Of a DNA stretch of 64,000 bases, positions 25,220 through 32,754 are shown piece after piece. Source of the DNA: a bacterium. GTDB lineage: Bacteria > Bacteroidota > Ignavibacteria > Kapaibacteriales > UBA7675. Where the stretch lies: the NCBI GenBank assembly GCA_030430495.1, contig JAUIKM010000011.1, forward strand, positions 1 through 64,000. The letters are read 5' to 3'. Under the pieces are notes generated by a model. The model made no database searches. It saw nothing but the letters and a program-made list of their open reading frames with translations, and was not told the DNA's origin. Position 1 is the first letter of the stretch; each line of letters starts with the position of its first letter. A program made the position numbers and the translations under genes.

Positions 25220-27223
25220 ATGAAAAGCAGGACATCCAAAATCGAAGACAAGTCCATTCGAATCACGGAATTGTTCGACATTTCCCGTCGTCTTTCCCGC
25301 AGTGACACCACACAGGCGCTGACCGCCGCCTCCGACGCTCTTGCGCTCGCGCAGGAACTTGCTCGCGACGACCTGACTGCCGAGGCCCACGCCCTGCTTG
25401 GATTCTGCTATCGTGAACTTTCCAATTTTCCCGCCGCACGCAAACACTACCTGCAGTCAATCGAACTCTACCGCGGCCTCAAAGCCGAAGCCGAAATTGG
25501 GCGTTGCCTCTACGGACTCGGTACCGTTTACAGGCAAATGCGCGAGGTTGAGTTGGCCATTGAATCATTTAGTACCAGTCTGAATATACACTACACTCAC
25601 GGCGACCGCATCGGTGAAAGCAGAACGCTCAACTCCCTCGGGCTCGTCTATATTGAGCTTGGCGACTACCTCAAAGCCATCGACTATCTGCACAAAAGTC
25701 TTAACCTGCGTAAATCATTCGGCAGCAGCGACCTTGACCCCGGTACAACACTCAACAATCTCGGTCTGGTATATGCCGAGCTAAACGATTTCCGCGAAGC
25801 GCTCAAGTATTTTGAAGGCAGCCTGGCACAATATGTTCAGCGGGACAACACACGCGCATATGCCGTTTGTCTTGGCAATATCGGTGAAGTTCACCTGGCA
25901 AAAGGCGACGATGAAGAGGCCAAACGATATCTGGAAGATTCGTTGCACGCTCGGCGCAAACTGGACGATCTGACCGGTCAGGCCGAAATGTTAATATCAA
26001 TCGGCAAACTGCGCAGAAGACACGGCGAATACAACGCCGCTCGCGACAACTTCGTTGAAGCACACGAAATTTCCACCAAAGTCGGCGACCGTCTGAGGTC
26101 CGGACTGTCGAGGTTTCAACTCGGGGCGCTATGCGCCGTCGAGCAAAAGTTTGACCGCGCACTCGAGCACCTGCTGCCGGCGCTCGAAACGGCAAAAGAC
26201 ATAAACGACAAGAACCTCGTTTATCAGGTGCACGAGGCCCTGTCTTCCGTCTACGAATCGCTCGGCAATTTGCCGGAAGCACTTAAACATTCACGCGCCT
26301 ACGCCGAATCCCGCAAGGATGTGCTGGCCGATGTGAACGAACGCACGGTCGCCGCCATGCAGGCCCGCTTCAATGTGGAGCAGACGGAAAAACAGAAAGA
26401 AATTATCAGACTGCGCAACGTCGAGTTAACCAATGCGATCCACAAAGTCGAGTCGCTCAACAAACATCTCGTGGAGTTGAACGACGAAAAAGATATGCTG
26501 CTCAGCATTCTTTCCCACGATCTGCGCAACTCACTGCAAGTTGTCGACTCTTCCGTCACCGTGCTGCAGCGCTACGGCGACCGCCTGGAAGACGAAGAAA
26601 AAGAACACAACTACAAGTCTATCCTCGGCGCGGTTAAACGCATCGATACCATTATCGGCAATCTGCTGAAGTTAAATCGCATCGAGAGCGGCCACTGGGA
26701 AATGCAGCCGCAGCCGCTGGATCTCTTCCAAATCACTTCGCGTGCGGTGCATGACCACGTGGAAATGGCGCACAGAAAAATGATCACGATCGAGTTGCAG
26801 TCGCACGAATCGATCGGTTATGTGCGTGCCGACAACACGGCCATGCGCAGCATCCTCGACAACCTGATTTCAAATGCCATCAAATTCTCGCCAAAGGATT
26901 CCACCATTACGGTCAACGTGTATCGCCGCAATGCTTTCGTGGGATTCAGCATCAGCGATCAGGGACAAGGCTTTTCCACGAGTGACAAAGAAAAGTTGTT
27001 TACCAAGTTTGCGCGCCTGAGTTCGCGCCCCACGGCAGGTGAAATCACAACCGGTCTTGGATTGTCCATTGTCAAGAAATTGGTCGACCTGCACCGCGGT
27101 ACGATCAGACTTAACAGCAGCAAAGGGCACGGCGCCACGTTCTACGTTGAATTCCCCGTCCTGGCGTCGCCTGACCTGACATCGAGCAATGACGAGGACG
27201 GCGGAACGACGGACAACCAATAG
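25220..27223 (+). CDS. TPR-containing sensor histidine kinase
   Basis: A 667-residue soluble histidine kinase. Residues about 40-370 hold TPR units of the Rap/PlcR-like type (ALLGFCYRELSNFPAARKHY, SLGLVYIELGDYLKAIDYL). A coiled coil at about 375-430 leads into the HisKA domain with phospho-acceptor His in SHDLRNSLQVV (about 433). The HATPase follows: N-box NLISNAIKFS (about 548), G1 DQGQGF (about 579), G2 GLGLSIVKKL (about 612). There is no transmembrane segment and no receiver domain, so the sensory input is probably a protein or peptide bound by the TPRs. No response regulator gene is adjacent. The start could lie earlier in the frame (25115), but ATG 25220 gives a plausible leader. Confidence 0.85.
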   Translation: MKSRTSKIEDKSIRITELFDISRRLSRSDTTQALTAASDALALAQELARDDLTAEAHALLGFCYRELSNFPAARKHYLQSIELYRGLKAEAEIGRCLYGLGTVYRQMREVELAIESFSTSLNIHYTHGDRIGESRTLNSLGLVYIELGDYLKAIDYLHKSLNLRKSFGSSDLDPGTTLNNLGLVYAELNDFREALKYFEGSLAQYVQRDNTRAYAVCLGNIGEVHLAKGDDEEAKRYLEDSLHARRKLDDLTGQAEMLISIGKLRRRHGEYNAARDNFVEAHEISTKVGDRLRSGLSRFQLGALCAVEQKFDRALEHLLPALETAKDINDKNLVYQVHEALSSVYESLGNLPEALKHSRAYAESRKDVLADVNERTVAAMQARFNVEQTEKQKEIIRLRNVELTNAIHKVESLNKHLVELNDEKDMLLSILSHDLRNSLQVVDSSVTVLQRYGDRLEDEEKEHNYKSILGAVKRIDTIIGNLLKLNRIESGHWEMQPQPLDLFQITSRAVHDHVEMAHRKMITIELQSHESIGYVRADNTAMRSILDNLISNAIKFSPKDSTITVNVYRRNAFVGFSISDQGQGFSTSDKEKLFTKFARLSSRPTAGEITTGLGLSIVKKLVDLHRGTIRLNSSKGHGATFYVEFPVLASPDLTSSNDEDGGTTDNQ

Positions 27224-27250
27224 CCGCCTGGACTCAGGCTTGTTGTTTTG

Positions 27251-27928
27251 TTAAATATCAAAGCGGCACATTGCCAGCAGCTCACTCAGAATCATAGCCG
27301 TGGCGCCCCACAGCGGCACTTCGTGGTGAACATCCCAGTACGGAAATCTAATCTCATTGCCTTTGATTGTGCGCGTCTGCCAACGCACGGAAGCATCGTC
27401 CTGCAGCGTCCGCAGCGGAATACTGAACGCCTCCTCAACTTCGGAAGCCTGCAGACGCAGCCCGGCGTCGCCGCGGTGCACAGCGAGAATCGGATGAACG
27501 ATGTTGCGCGAAACCGGAATGTAGAGCGGCGTCAAGTCTCCCAGACAGTCGATCCGGCTGCGATCGATCCCGACTTCCTCACAGGCTTCGCGCATCGCCG
27601 CCTGGCGCGCATCTTCACCCGGATCAATACCGCCGCCCGGCAGGCTGATTTGCCCGCCGTGGTGATTCAGTCGGCGGCTGCGCACCGTAAGCAGCACGTG
27701 AACGTCCGACCGCGCTTCAGCGGACTTTGACGCTTCTTTGTCTATCGCCAGCGCGCCCGCTTCGTGCAGCAGCAAGAGGACCGCGCTGCGCCTGACGCGA
27801 TCGTTGGCTCCCGGCAGCAATTGACGGCCGCGGCCGCCGTCAGGCGCCATGCGCACCTGTGCTTCCCAGCCCGGCAGCGGCGCTTGCATGCGCGCGCGCA
27901 GACAGTCCAATACCGCCGAATCGTTCAT
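27251..27928 (-). CDS. Nudix hydrolase, CoA pyrophosphatase-like
   Basis: A 225-residue Nudix hydrolase. The Nudix box GGGIDPGEDARQAAMREACEEVGI is complete (GX5EX7REUXEEXGU), and the flanking QISLPGG and the C-terminal VHHEVPLWGATAMI resemble NudL-type CoA pyrophosphatases. Start ATG 27928 follows AGG about 8 bases upstream; a 47-residue extension to 28069 lacks coding character. It lies downstream of rpsA on the same strand, beyond a terminator, and a CGCTGACAAACAA repeat site sits upstream. Confidence 0.85.
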   Translation of the reverse strand: MNDSAVLDCLRARMQAPLPGWEAQVRMAPDGGRGRQLLPGANDRVRRSAVLLLLHEAGALAIDKEASKSAEARSDVHVLLTVRSRRLNHHGGQISLPGGGIDPGEDARQAAMREACEEVGIDRSRIDCLGDLTPLYIPVSRNIVHPILAVHRGDAGLRLQASEVEEAFSIPLRTLQDDASVRWQTRTIKGNEIRFPYWDVHHEVPLWGATAMILSELLAMCRFDI

Positions 27929-27993
27929 TTGTTTACCTGCTCCCGGCGACCGCGCCGCGGCGACCGCCTGTACATTTCCCCGCGCTTCTACCG

Positions 27994-28006
27994 CGCTGAC
28001 AAACAA
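27994..28006 (+). repeat. 13-bp intergenic motif copy
   Basis: CGCTGACAAACAA, identical to copies at 34077-34089 and 60923-60935 and to the complement at 30936-30948 and 62983-62995. It sits between the Nudix start and the rpsA terminator. Confidence 0.6.
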
Positions 28007-28027
28007 AAAAATCTGGCTCAGAAAGTA

Positions 28028-28055
28028 AAAAGGCGAGCCCTGAGGCCCGCCTTTT
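28028..28055 (-). terminator. rpsA terminator
   Basis: AAAAGGCG and CGCCTTTT pair around a GC-rich inner stem (AGCCCTGAGGCC). Read on the minus strand it ends in TTTT and lies about 50 bases after the rpsA stop. It may act in both directions. Confidence 0.7.
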
Positions 28056-28107
28056 ATTCTGATGTACACTCCACGGCTGTGGAGTTTATCCGACTGGAAT
28101 CACAAGA

Positions 28108-30144
28108 TCAGGATTCCGTTTTTTCTTCGTCGCCGGCATCCGCGGAAGCGTCATCCTGTGCCGGAGCGTCATCCTGTGCGGGTGCTTCATCAGCCGGAGC
28201 CTCATCAGCCGGAGCCTCTGCTGCGGGAGTTTCATCCGCGGCGGGAGCGGCCTCGGCGGCGGGAGCCTCTTCGGCTGCCGGTGCTTCCTCGGCTACCGGA
28301 GCTTCTTCGGCTGCCGGAGCTTCGGCTTCAACGCTGGGAGCGATCGTGGCTACAAAGTCGGAAGCGCCCGGAACCGGGTGATTCGCATTGTATGTATCGA
28401 TCGTGTCCTGATCATTGCCCTTCAGGTATTCCACCGGCGAAAGAACGATCTTCTTCGAATCCTTGTCGAATTCAATCACTTTCGCGGGAATCATTTCATC
28501 CACGCGGAAGAAATCGCCGATGTTTTTGATCGGGGCGAAAGACAGCTGCGAAGTCGGCACAAATCCATCGACGCCGTCCGGCAGTTCGACGATCACGCCT
28601 TTTTCGATGATGCGCACAATGCGGCCTTCCGTGTCGATGCCGACGCCGTAGCGATCGGCAAAGGTGTCCCAGGGATTGTCGCGGATCTGCTTGTGTCCAA
28701 GTGAGATGCGACGCTGGTCCAGGTCGATCGAAAGGATGATGACCTCGATTTCCTGTCCCTTTTTGACGACTTCGCCCGGGTGGCGGATCTTCTTCGTCCA
28801 GGACAGGTCGCTGATGTGCACCAGGCCGTCGATGCCGGGCTCGAGTTCAACAAAGACGCCGAAGTTGGCGATGTTGCGCACGATACCGGTGTGACGCGTA
28901 CCCACGGGGTATTTTTCGAGCAGTTCCTGCCAGGGATCCGGCTCGAGCTGCTTCATACCAAGCGAGAGTTTTTTGTCGACTTTGTCGATGTTCAGGACAA
29001 CGGCGTCGACCATCTGGCCCATCGAAACGAATTGGGACGGATGTTTGATGTGCTCGGTCCAGGACATTTCACTGATGTGAATAAGACCTTCGATGCCTTT
29101 TTCGATTTCGATGAAGGCGCCGTAGTCCGTCAGGCTGACAACTTTACCGGTAACCTGCGTTTCCGGATCGTATTTGTCGCCGATCGTATCCCAGGGATGC
29201 GGCGTGAGTTGTTTCATGCCGAGCGAGATGCGTTTCTTGTCTTCGTCGAAGTCCAGTACAACAACTTTGATTTTGTCGTTGCGCTTGACGAATTCGGACG
29301 GGTGCGAAACGCGGCCCCAGGAGATGTCCGTAATGTGAACCAGACCGTCCACTCCGCCGAGGTCGACGAAGATACCGAAGTCGGCGATCGCTTTGACGTG
29401 CCCTTCGAGGACGAGACCTTTTTCGAGTTTGCCGAGAATCTCCGCGCGTTGCTCCGCCAGTTTTTCTTCCAGCAGCGCTTTGTGGCTGACCACCACATTT
29501 TCGTTCGGATGATTGATCTTGACCACGCGCACATCAAGCGTGCGGCCGATCCACGCGTCGAAGTCGTCAATGGGACGAACGTCGATCTGCGAGCCGGGCA
29601 AAAACGCATCGATGCCGAGCAGGTCGACAACCATACCGCCTTTGATGCGGCGCAGGATTTTGGCCTGCAGAATTTCCTGATTTTCGTATGCCGAATTGAT
29701 TCGCGCCCAGATGCGCATGAAATCGGCGCGGCGGCGCGAGAGGACCAGCTTGCCTTCGCTGTCTTCCAGTCGCTCCAGAAATACTTCTACTTCATCCCCA
29801 ACCTTGAGGTCATCAGCTGTCGAAAATTCAGCCAGAGGCACAATGCCTTCCGACTTGAACCCGATGTCAATCGATACTTCGTTTTCCTGAATGCCGACAA
29901 TGCGGCCAATGATGACTTCATTTTCGTTGATCTGCGTCAACGTGTCTTCGAACATCGTTTCGAAGTCCGCTTCACCGCCGCTGTCATAGACAAAGTCGTC
30001 GTCCATGATGTTGGCAACGGAATAACGCTTGTGAGCCGGCTTGCTTGCGGCAACCTTTTCCTGCTGCGATTCTTCCTGAGCGGCCGTTTCCGTCACGGTC
30101 CCGTTTTCACTCTCAGTCAAGACACTCGAATCTTGATCGGGCAT
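28108..30144 (-). CDS. rpsA: 30S ribosomal protein S1
   Basis: A 678-residue S1 protein with six S1 repeats between about residues 70 and 590 (recurring cores such as GLVHITDISWGRVSHPSEFVK and FVELEPGIDGLVHISDLSW). S1 binds mRNA on the 30S subunit and helps unfold leaders, which matters in organisms with weak Shine-Dalgarno sites. The N-terminal about 60 residues are acidic and probably disordered. The C-terminal about 85 residues are an Ala/Glu/Pro low-complexity tail (APAAEEAPVAEEAP...), which is longer than usual. It has its own promoter and leader hairpin upstream. Confidence 0.97.
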   Translation of the reverse strand: MPDQDSSVLTESENGTVTETAAQEESQQEKVAASKPAHKRYSVANIMDDDFVYDSGGEADFETMFEDTLTQINENEVIIGRIVGIQENEVSIDIGFKSEGIVPLAEFSTADDLKVGDEVEVFLERLEDSEGKLVLSRRRADFMRIWARINSAYENQEILQAKILRRIKGGMVVDLLGIDAFLPGSQIDVRPIDDFDAWIGRTLDVRVVKINHPNENVVVSHKALLEEKLAEQRAEILGKLEKGLVLEGHVKAIADFGIFVDLGGVDGLVHITDISWGRVSHPSEFVKRNDKIKVVVLDFDEDKKRISLGMKQLTPHPWDTIGDKYDPETQVTGKVVSLTDYGAFIEIEKGIEGLIHISEMSWTEHIKHPSQFVSMGQMVDAVVLNIDKVDKKLSLGMKQLEPDPWQELLEKYPVGTRHTGIVRNIANFGVFVELEPGIDGLVHISDLSWTKKIRHPGEVVKKGQEIEVIILSIDLDQRRISLGHKQIRDNPWDTFADRYGVGIDTEGRIVRIIEKGVIVELPDGVDGFVPTSQLSFAPIKNIGDFFRVDEMIPAKVIEFDKDSKKIVLSPVEYLKGNDQDTIDTYNANHPVPGASDFVATIAPSVEAEAPAAEEAPVAEEAPAAEEAPAAEAAPAADETPAAEAPADEAPADEAPAQDDAPAQDDASADAGDEEKTES

Positions 30145-30216
30145 GTAGTATTACTCCAATGCACATCGCAAAATGTGCCTGCCTGACGCTCGCCGATCCA
30201 ACGCCCTGCGGGTTTA

Positions 30217-30261
30217 GTGAAACTTCAATGTCATTTCGCCTACGGCATAGCAAAGTTTCAC
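30217..30261 (-). promoter_or_regulatory. rpsA: rpsA leader hairpin
   Basis: A perfect 9-bp inverted repeat, GTGAAACTT (30217-30225) and AAGTTTCAC (30253-30261), separated by 27 bases. On the minus strand it falls immediately downstream of the predicted promoter, so it would form the 5' end of the rpsA leader about 70 nt before the start codon. S1 is autoregulated through its leader in E. coli; a similar role here is an inference. Confidence 0.4.
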
Positions 30262-30290
30262 AAAATACGGCAAAAACCAGTCTCGACAAA
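30261..30290 (-). promoter_or_regulatory. rpsA: Predicted rpsA promoter (Bacteroidota type)
   Basis: On the minus strand, TTTG (30290-30287) is followed after 19 bases by TATTTTG (30267-30261). This matches the -33 TTTG and -7 TAnnTTTG arrangement of Bacteroidota vegetative promoters except for one missing base in the -7 element. It lies about 117 bases upstream of the rpsA ATG. Confidence 0.45.
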
Positions 30291-30477
30291 CTTTTTTTAC
30301 TTGTCCGCAACAAATATGACGATACAGGTCTCGTCTGGTAAGCGGGACGTAATACCGCCTGAGCGGGCGGATATAGCAAGGCAACGGGAAGTGTCTTGGC
30401 TGCGTTCCCCTTCGTTCGTACATTTCGGGCGCACGTGCATTCCGGCCGTGCGCATTGTATAAAGCAGGATACGGAAC
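30291..30477. other. Divergent gap upstream of rpsA
   Basis: The remainder of the rpsA/30478 divergent gap, without any supported gene. The promoter of the 83-aa gene should be here but no convincing -33/-7 pair was identified. Confidence 0.4.
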
Positions 30478-30729
30478 ATGGATTTTTTTGACGCCGCCGA
30501 GGAAATGCACGCGGCAATTGAGGGTTTTATCAGTGAAAATGGATCGCCGCCCGTTCGGGTCAACGTCTCGCCTTTTCTGTACCAGTGGCTGGCGCGCATT
30601 CAGGCTGAGGAAAACTTCCTTCAGAGTCGCGAGGCATCCGATGATCCGGGACTCATCAAAACCGAATTCGGCGAGATCCGCCTGGTGATCGACGAGGCGC
30701 TGGACGACCACGAAATCATCCCTGAATAG
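30478..30729 (+). CDS. Hypothetical acidic protein, 83 aa
   Basis: An 83-residue acidic protein (MDFFDAAEEMHAAIEGFIS..., ending DEALDDHEIIPE) that I do not recognise. Composition and helical N-terminus look like a real small cytoplasmic protein, with GCAGGA about 9 bases before ATG 30478. It stands alone between the rpsA leader and a 1.3-kb gene-free stretch. Overlapping minus-strand frames look like shadows. Confidence 0.55.
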   Translation: MDFFDAAEEMHAAIEGFISENGSPPVRVNVSPFLYQWLARIQAEENFLQSREASDDPGLIKTEFGEIRLVIDEALDDHEIIPE

Positions 30730-30887
30730 ACGCCGAACCCGCCTTTACTCCTCGGTCGACTGCCGGCATTTCGATGCTCTCTCCTGCTCTCAGCTACGGG
30801 CGCACTCACAAAGCGCTCGGTGGCGCCGACTCTCTCACTTCCAACCGCACTTTCAACTTGTTGACTCTCAACTGAACGAATTCTCAA

Positions 30888-30948
30888 GAGCGCTTCGCCC
30901 CTCTCGCTTGCAGCTCGGTGGCTTGCTTTTTCTTTTTGTTTGTCAGCG
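30888..30948 (+). repeat. 61-bp dispersed repeat block, copy A
   Basis: It begins GAGCGCTTCGCCCCTC and contains GGCTTGCTTTTT, ending TTGTTTGTCAGCG. Aligned without gaps to 62935-62995 it is identical at about 53 of 61 positions (hand count). Confidence 0.75.
30936..30948 (-). repeat. 13-bp intergenic motif copy
   Basis: TTGTTTGTCAGCG on the plus strand, the complement of CGCTGACAAACAA. It forms the right end of the 61-bp block. Confidence 0.6.
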
Positions 30949-31079
30949 AACCAGAAGTTCAGAATACATGCCTGCGCGTCAGGCCACGGCCAGGCAAACA
31001 GCGATTGAGCTTTGACAACCGGCCAAAGACAGCATGCCGGTCGCGCGAACCGTTTGCAAAGCGTCTGCAAAACACAACT

Positions 31080-31333
31080 GAGTCGTCCAGCTACGGGCCG
31101 AACAGCTCAAGGCAGCCGGACTTCAGCGCCATTTTCGATGCCTTAATCGTTCGCGCGGCGGCCGCACTACCACAAGTGAGTCGTCCAGCTACGGGCCGAA
31201 CAGCTCAAGGCAGCCGGACTTCAGCGCCATTTTCGATGCCTTAATCGTACGCGCGGCGGCCGCACTACAACATGTGAGTCGTCCAGCTACGGGCCGAACA
31301 GCTCAGTGCAGCCGGACTTAAGCGCCATCTTCA
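31080..31333 (+). repeat. 98-bp tandem repeat array
   Basis: Copies begin with GAGTCGTCCAGCTACGGGCC at 31080, 31178 and 31276, an exact 98-base spacing. The first two copies are nearly identical over the full unit; the third diverges after about 55 bases. There are no unique spacers between units, so this is a satellite-like array. Confidence 0.9.
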
Positions 31334-31476
31334 CCAAAGGTGATCCGTTGTGTGCACCGGCATTTGAGCATTCAGCTACTCGCCCTTGTGAAATCCCGTT
31401 GTGACGAGACCGCAGTAGCAATTCCGGCAAGGATCCTGGTTGGGGTGATTCGGATGCAATTGCGGTCTGAGCCGGC

Positions 31477-31524
31477 GAGCTTAAAGCGTTTGATTTCAAA
31501 GAGCTTAAAGCGTTTGGTTTCAAC
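31477..31524 (+). repeat. 24-bp tandem duplication
   Basis: Two adjacent 24-bp units, GAGCTTAAAGCGTTTG followed by ATTTCAAA or GTTTCAAC, differing at two positions. Confidence 0.85.
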
Positions 31525-32012
31525 GGTTTTCGGGCCCCAATATTGGCGCAACCCACCCCTCCACCACCTGTCCAAATTTTTCCGGATTTCACACCCCAGG
31601 GCACGAACGTACGGCCCCAAAACTTCGCGGTTCGATTCAGATCAGGCTGCGCCCTCCTGCGGGCACTTCCTGGCATGGCGCGGCCGACCTTCCGGTTGAT
31701 CGACACAGGCAACATGCCACAGACGCAACTCCGATTCAAGCGGAAAAACGTCAACGGGTCGGTTTCCCCGACAAGCGGTCAGATATTCGTGAAAAACGCG
31801 CAAAATTGATTTGCGCCGATTCGCGTTGGCAGACATATTTCACACGCCTGCCGCCTTGATCCGGACCAAATCCCCCCAACTGCCAGCCTGCCGCATTGAG
31901 CCGCGTCCTTCGTCCGCGAGCCAATACAAATCGATAACTATTCGTAAATTGCGGGTTCTTTCCGGCCGCGCCGCGGCAATATTCCTCTGCGAATCCTCGA
32001 AAGGTCTACCGC

Positions 32013-32699
32013 ATGGCGGAGCGCACTACTGCCCGAATTCTGGCTCTCGAAAGTTCCGGTAACGCCTGCGCCGCCGCGCTGGCAGTGGGCGAAGAACTCA
32101 TCGCGGAAACTCTCTACCGCGCCTCGCACGTACACGACCGCCTGCTGGCAACCAGCGTGCAGCGATTGCTGCAGGACATCGGATGGGAAGCCGCTGAGGT
32201 CGACTGCGTCGCAGTATCCGGCGGACCGGGTTCATTTACCGGCCTGCGCATCGGCGCAGCCCTGGCCAAATCCCTGTGTTTTGACGGCAAGCCGGCGCTG
32301 ACCGCCGTGCCGACATCTGAGGCGCTGGCACTACGTGCAGCCGCAACGGCACAATCACTCGGCAAGGAGCAGATTCACGTTCTGATAGACTCGCATGGCG
32401 AACTGCTCTACCGCCAAATCTTCAAAGCCGATGCACAGCCACTGGGCGAGGTTGAATTGCTGGCGCGCGCCGATGTCGCGGCAACACACAACTCGTCGGC
32501 TCTGTACTGCGGTCCCGCGCTGCCCGCCGCGGACCTGGCCGCCATCCCTTCGTTTGAAGAACTCAACTTTTTGTCCGCCGCGGCGGTGGCGCGCCTGGGA
32601 GCGCAACTGTACGCCGCCGGTAGGACCGTTGATCCACAAACTTTTGTGCCGCTGTACGCACAGGAGTTTGTGCCCAAACTCAGCAAAAAATCGATGTGA
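32013..32699 (+). CDS. tsaB: tRNA threonylcarbamoyladenosine protein TsaB
   Basis: A 228-residue TsaB of the ASKHA fold, a partner of TsaD and TsaE in making t6A37 on ANN-decoding tRNAs. The N-terminal ILALESSGNACAAALAV and the VSGGPGSFTGLRIGAALAKSL motif are diagnostic. Start ATG 32013 follows AAAGG. The next gene, purB, starts 55 bases after its stop. TsaD and TsaE are not in the window. Confidence 0.93.
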   Translation: MAERTTARILALESSGNACAAALAVGEELIAETLYRASHVHDRLLATSVQRLLQDIGWEAAEVDCVAVSGGPGSFTGLRIGAALAKSLCFDGKPALTAVPTSEALALRAAATAQSLGKEQIHVLIDSHGELLYRQIFKADAQPLGEVELLARADVAATHNSSALYCGPALPAADLAAIPSFEELNFLSAAAVARLGAQLYAAGRTVDPQTFVPLYAQEFVPKLSKKSM

Positions 32700-32754
32700 T
32701 TCTGTCTGTTAACATTCAACAATCGGCGCATGTGATGCGCGGAGAATTCCCGTC

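Larger units (their letters stand above)
30730..32012. other. 1.28-kb gene-free, repeat-rich stretch
   Basis: No convincing gene was found. The stretch holds a dispersed 61-bp repeat block (30888-30948), a 98-bp tandem array (31080-31333) and a 24-bp tandem duplication (31477-31524). The open frames within it have biased compositions and overlap the repeats. A structured RNA or a decayed mobile element cannot be excluded from sequence alone. Confidence 0.6.

Noticed and set aside
31080-31333. Possible CRISPR array
   Set aside because: Units are contiguous 98-bp copies without unique spacers, and no cas gene is near.
31287-31754. 155-codon minus-strand frame in the gene-free stretch
   Set aside because: It reads through the tandem repeat and duplicated sequence, has biased composition and no start context or domain.
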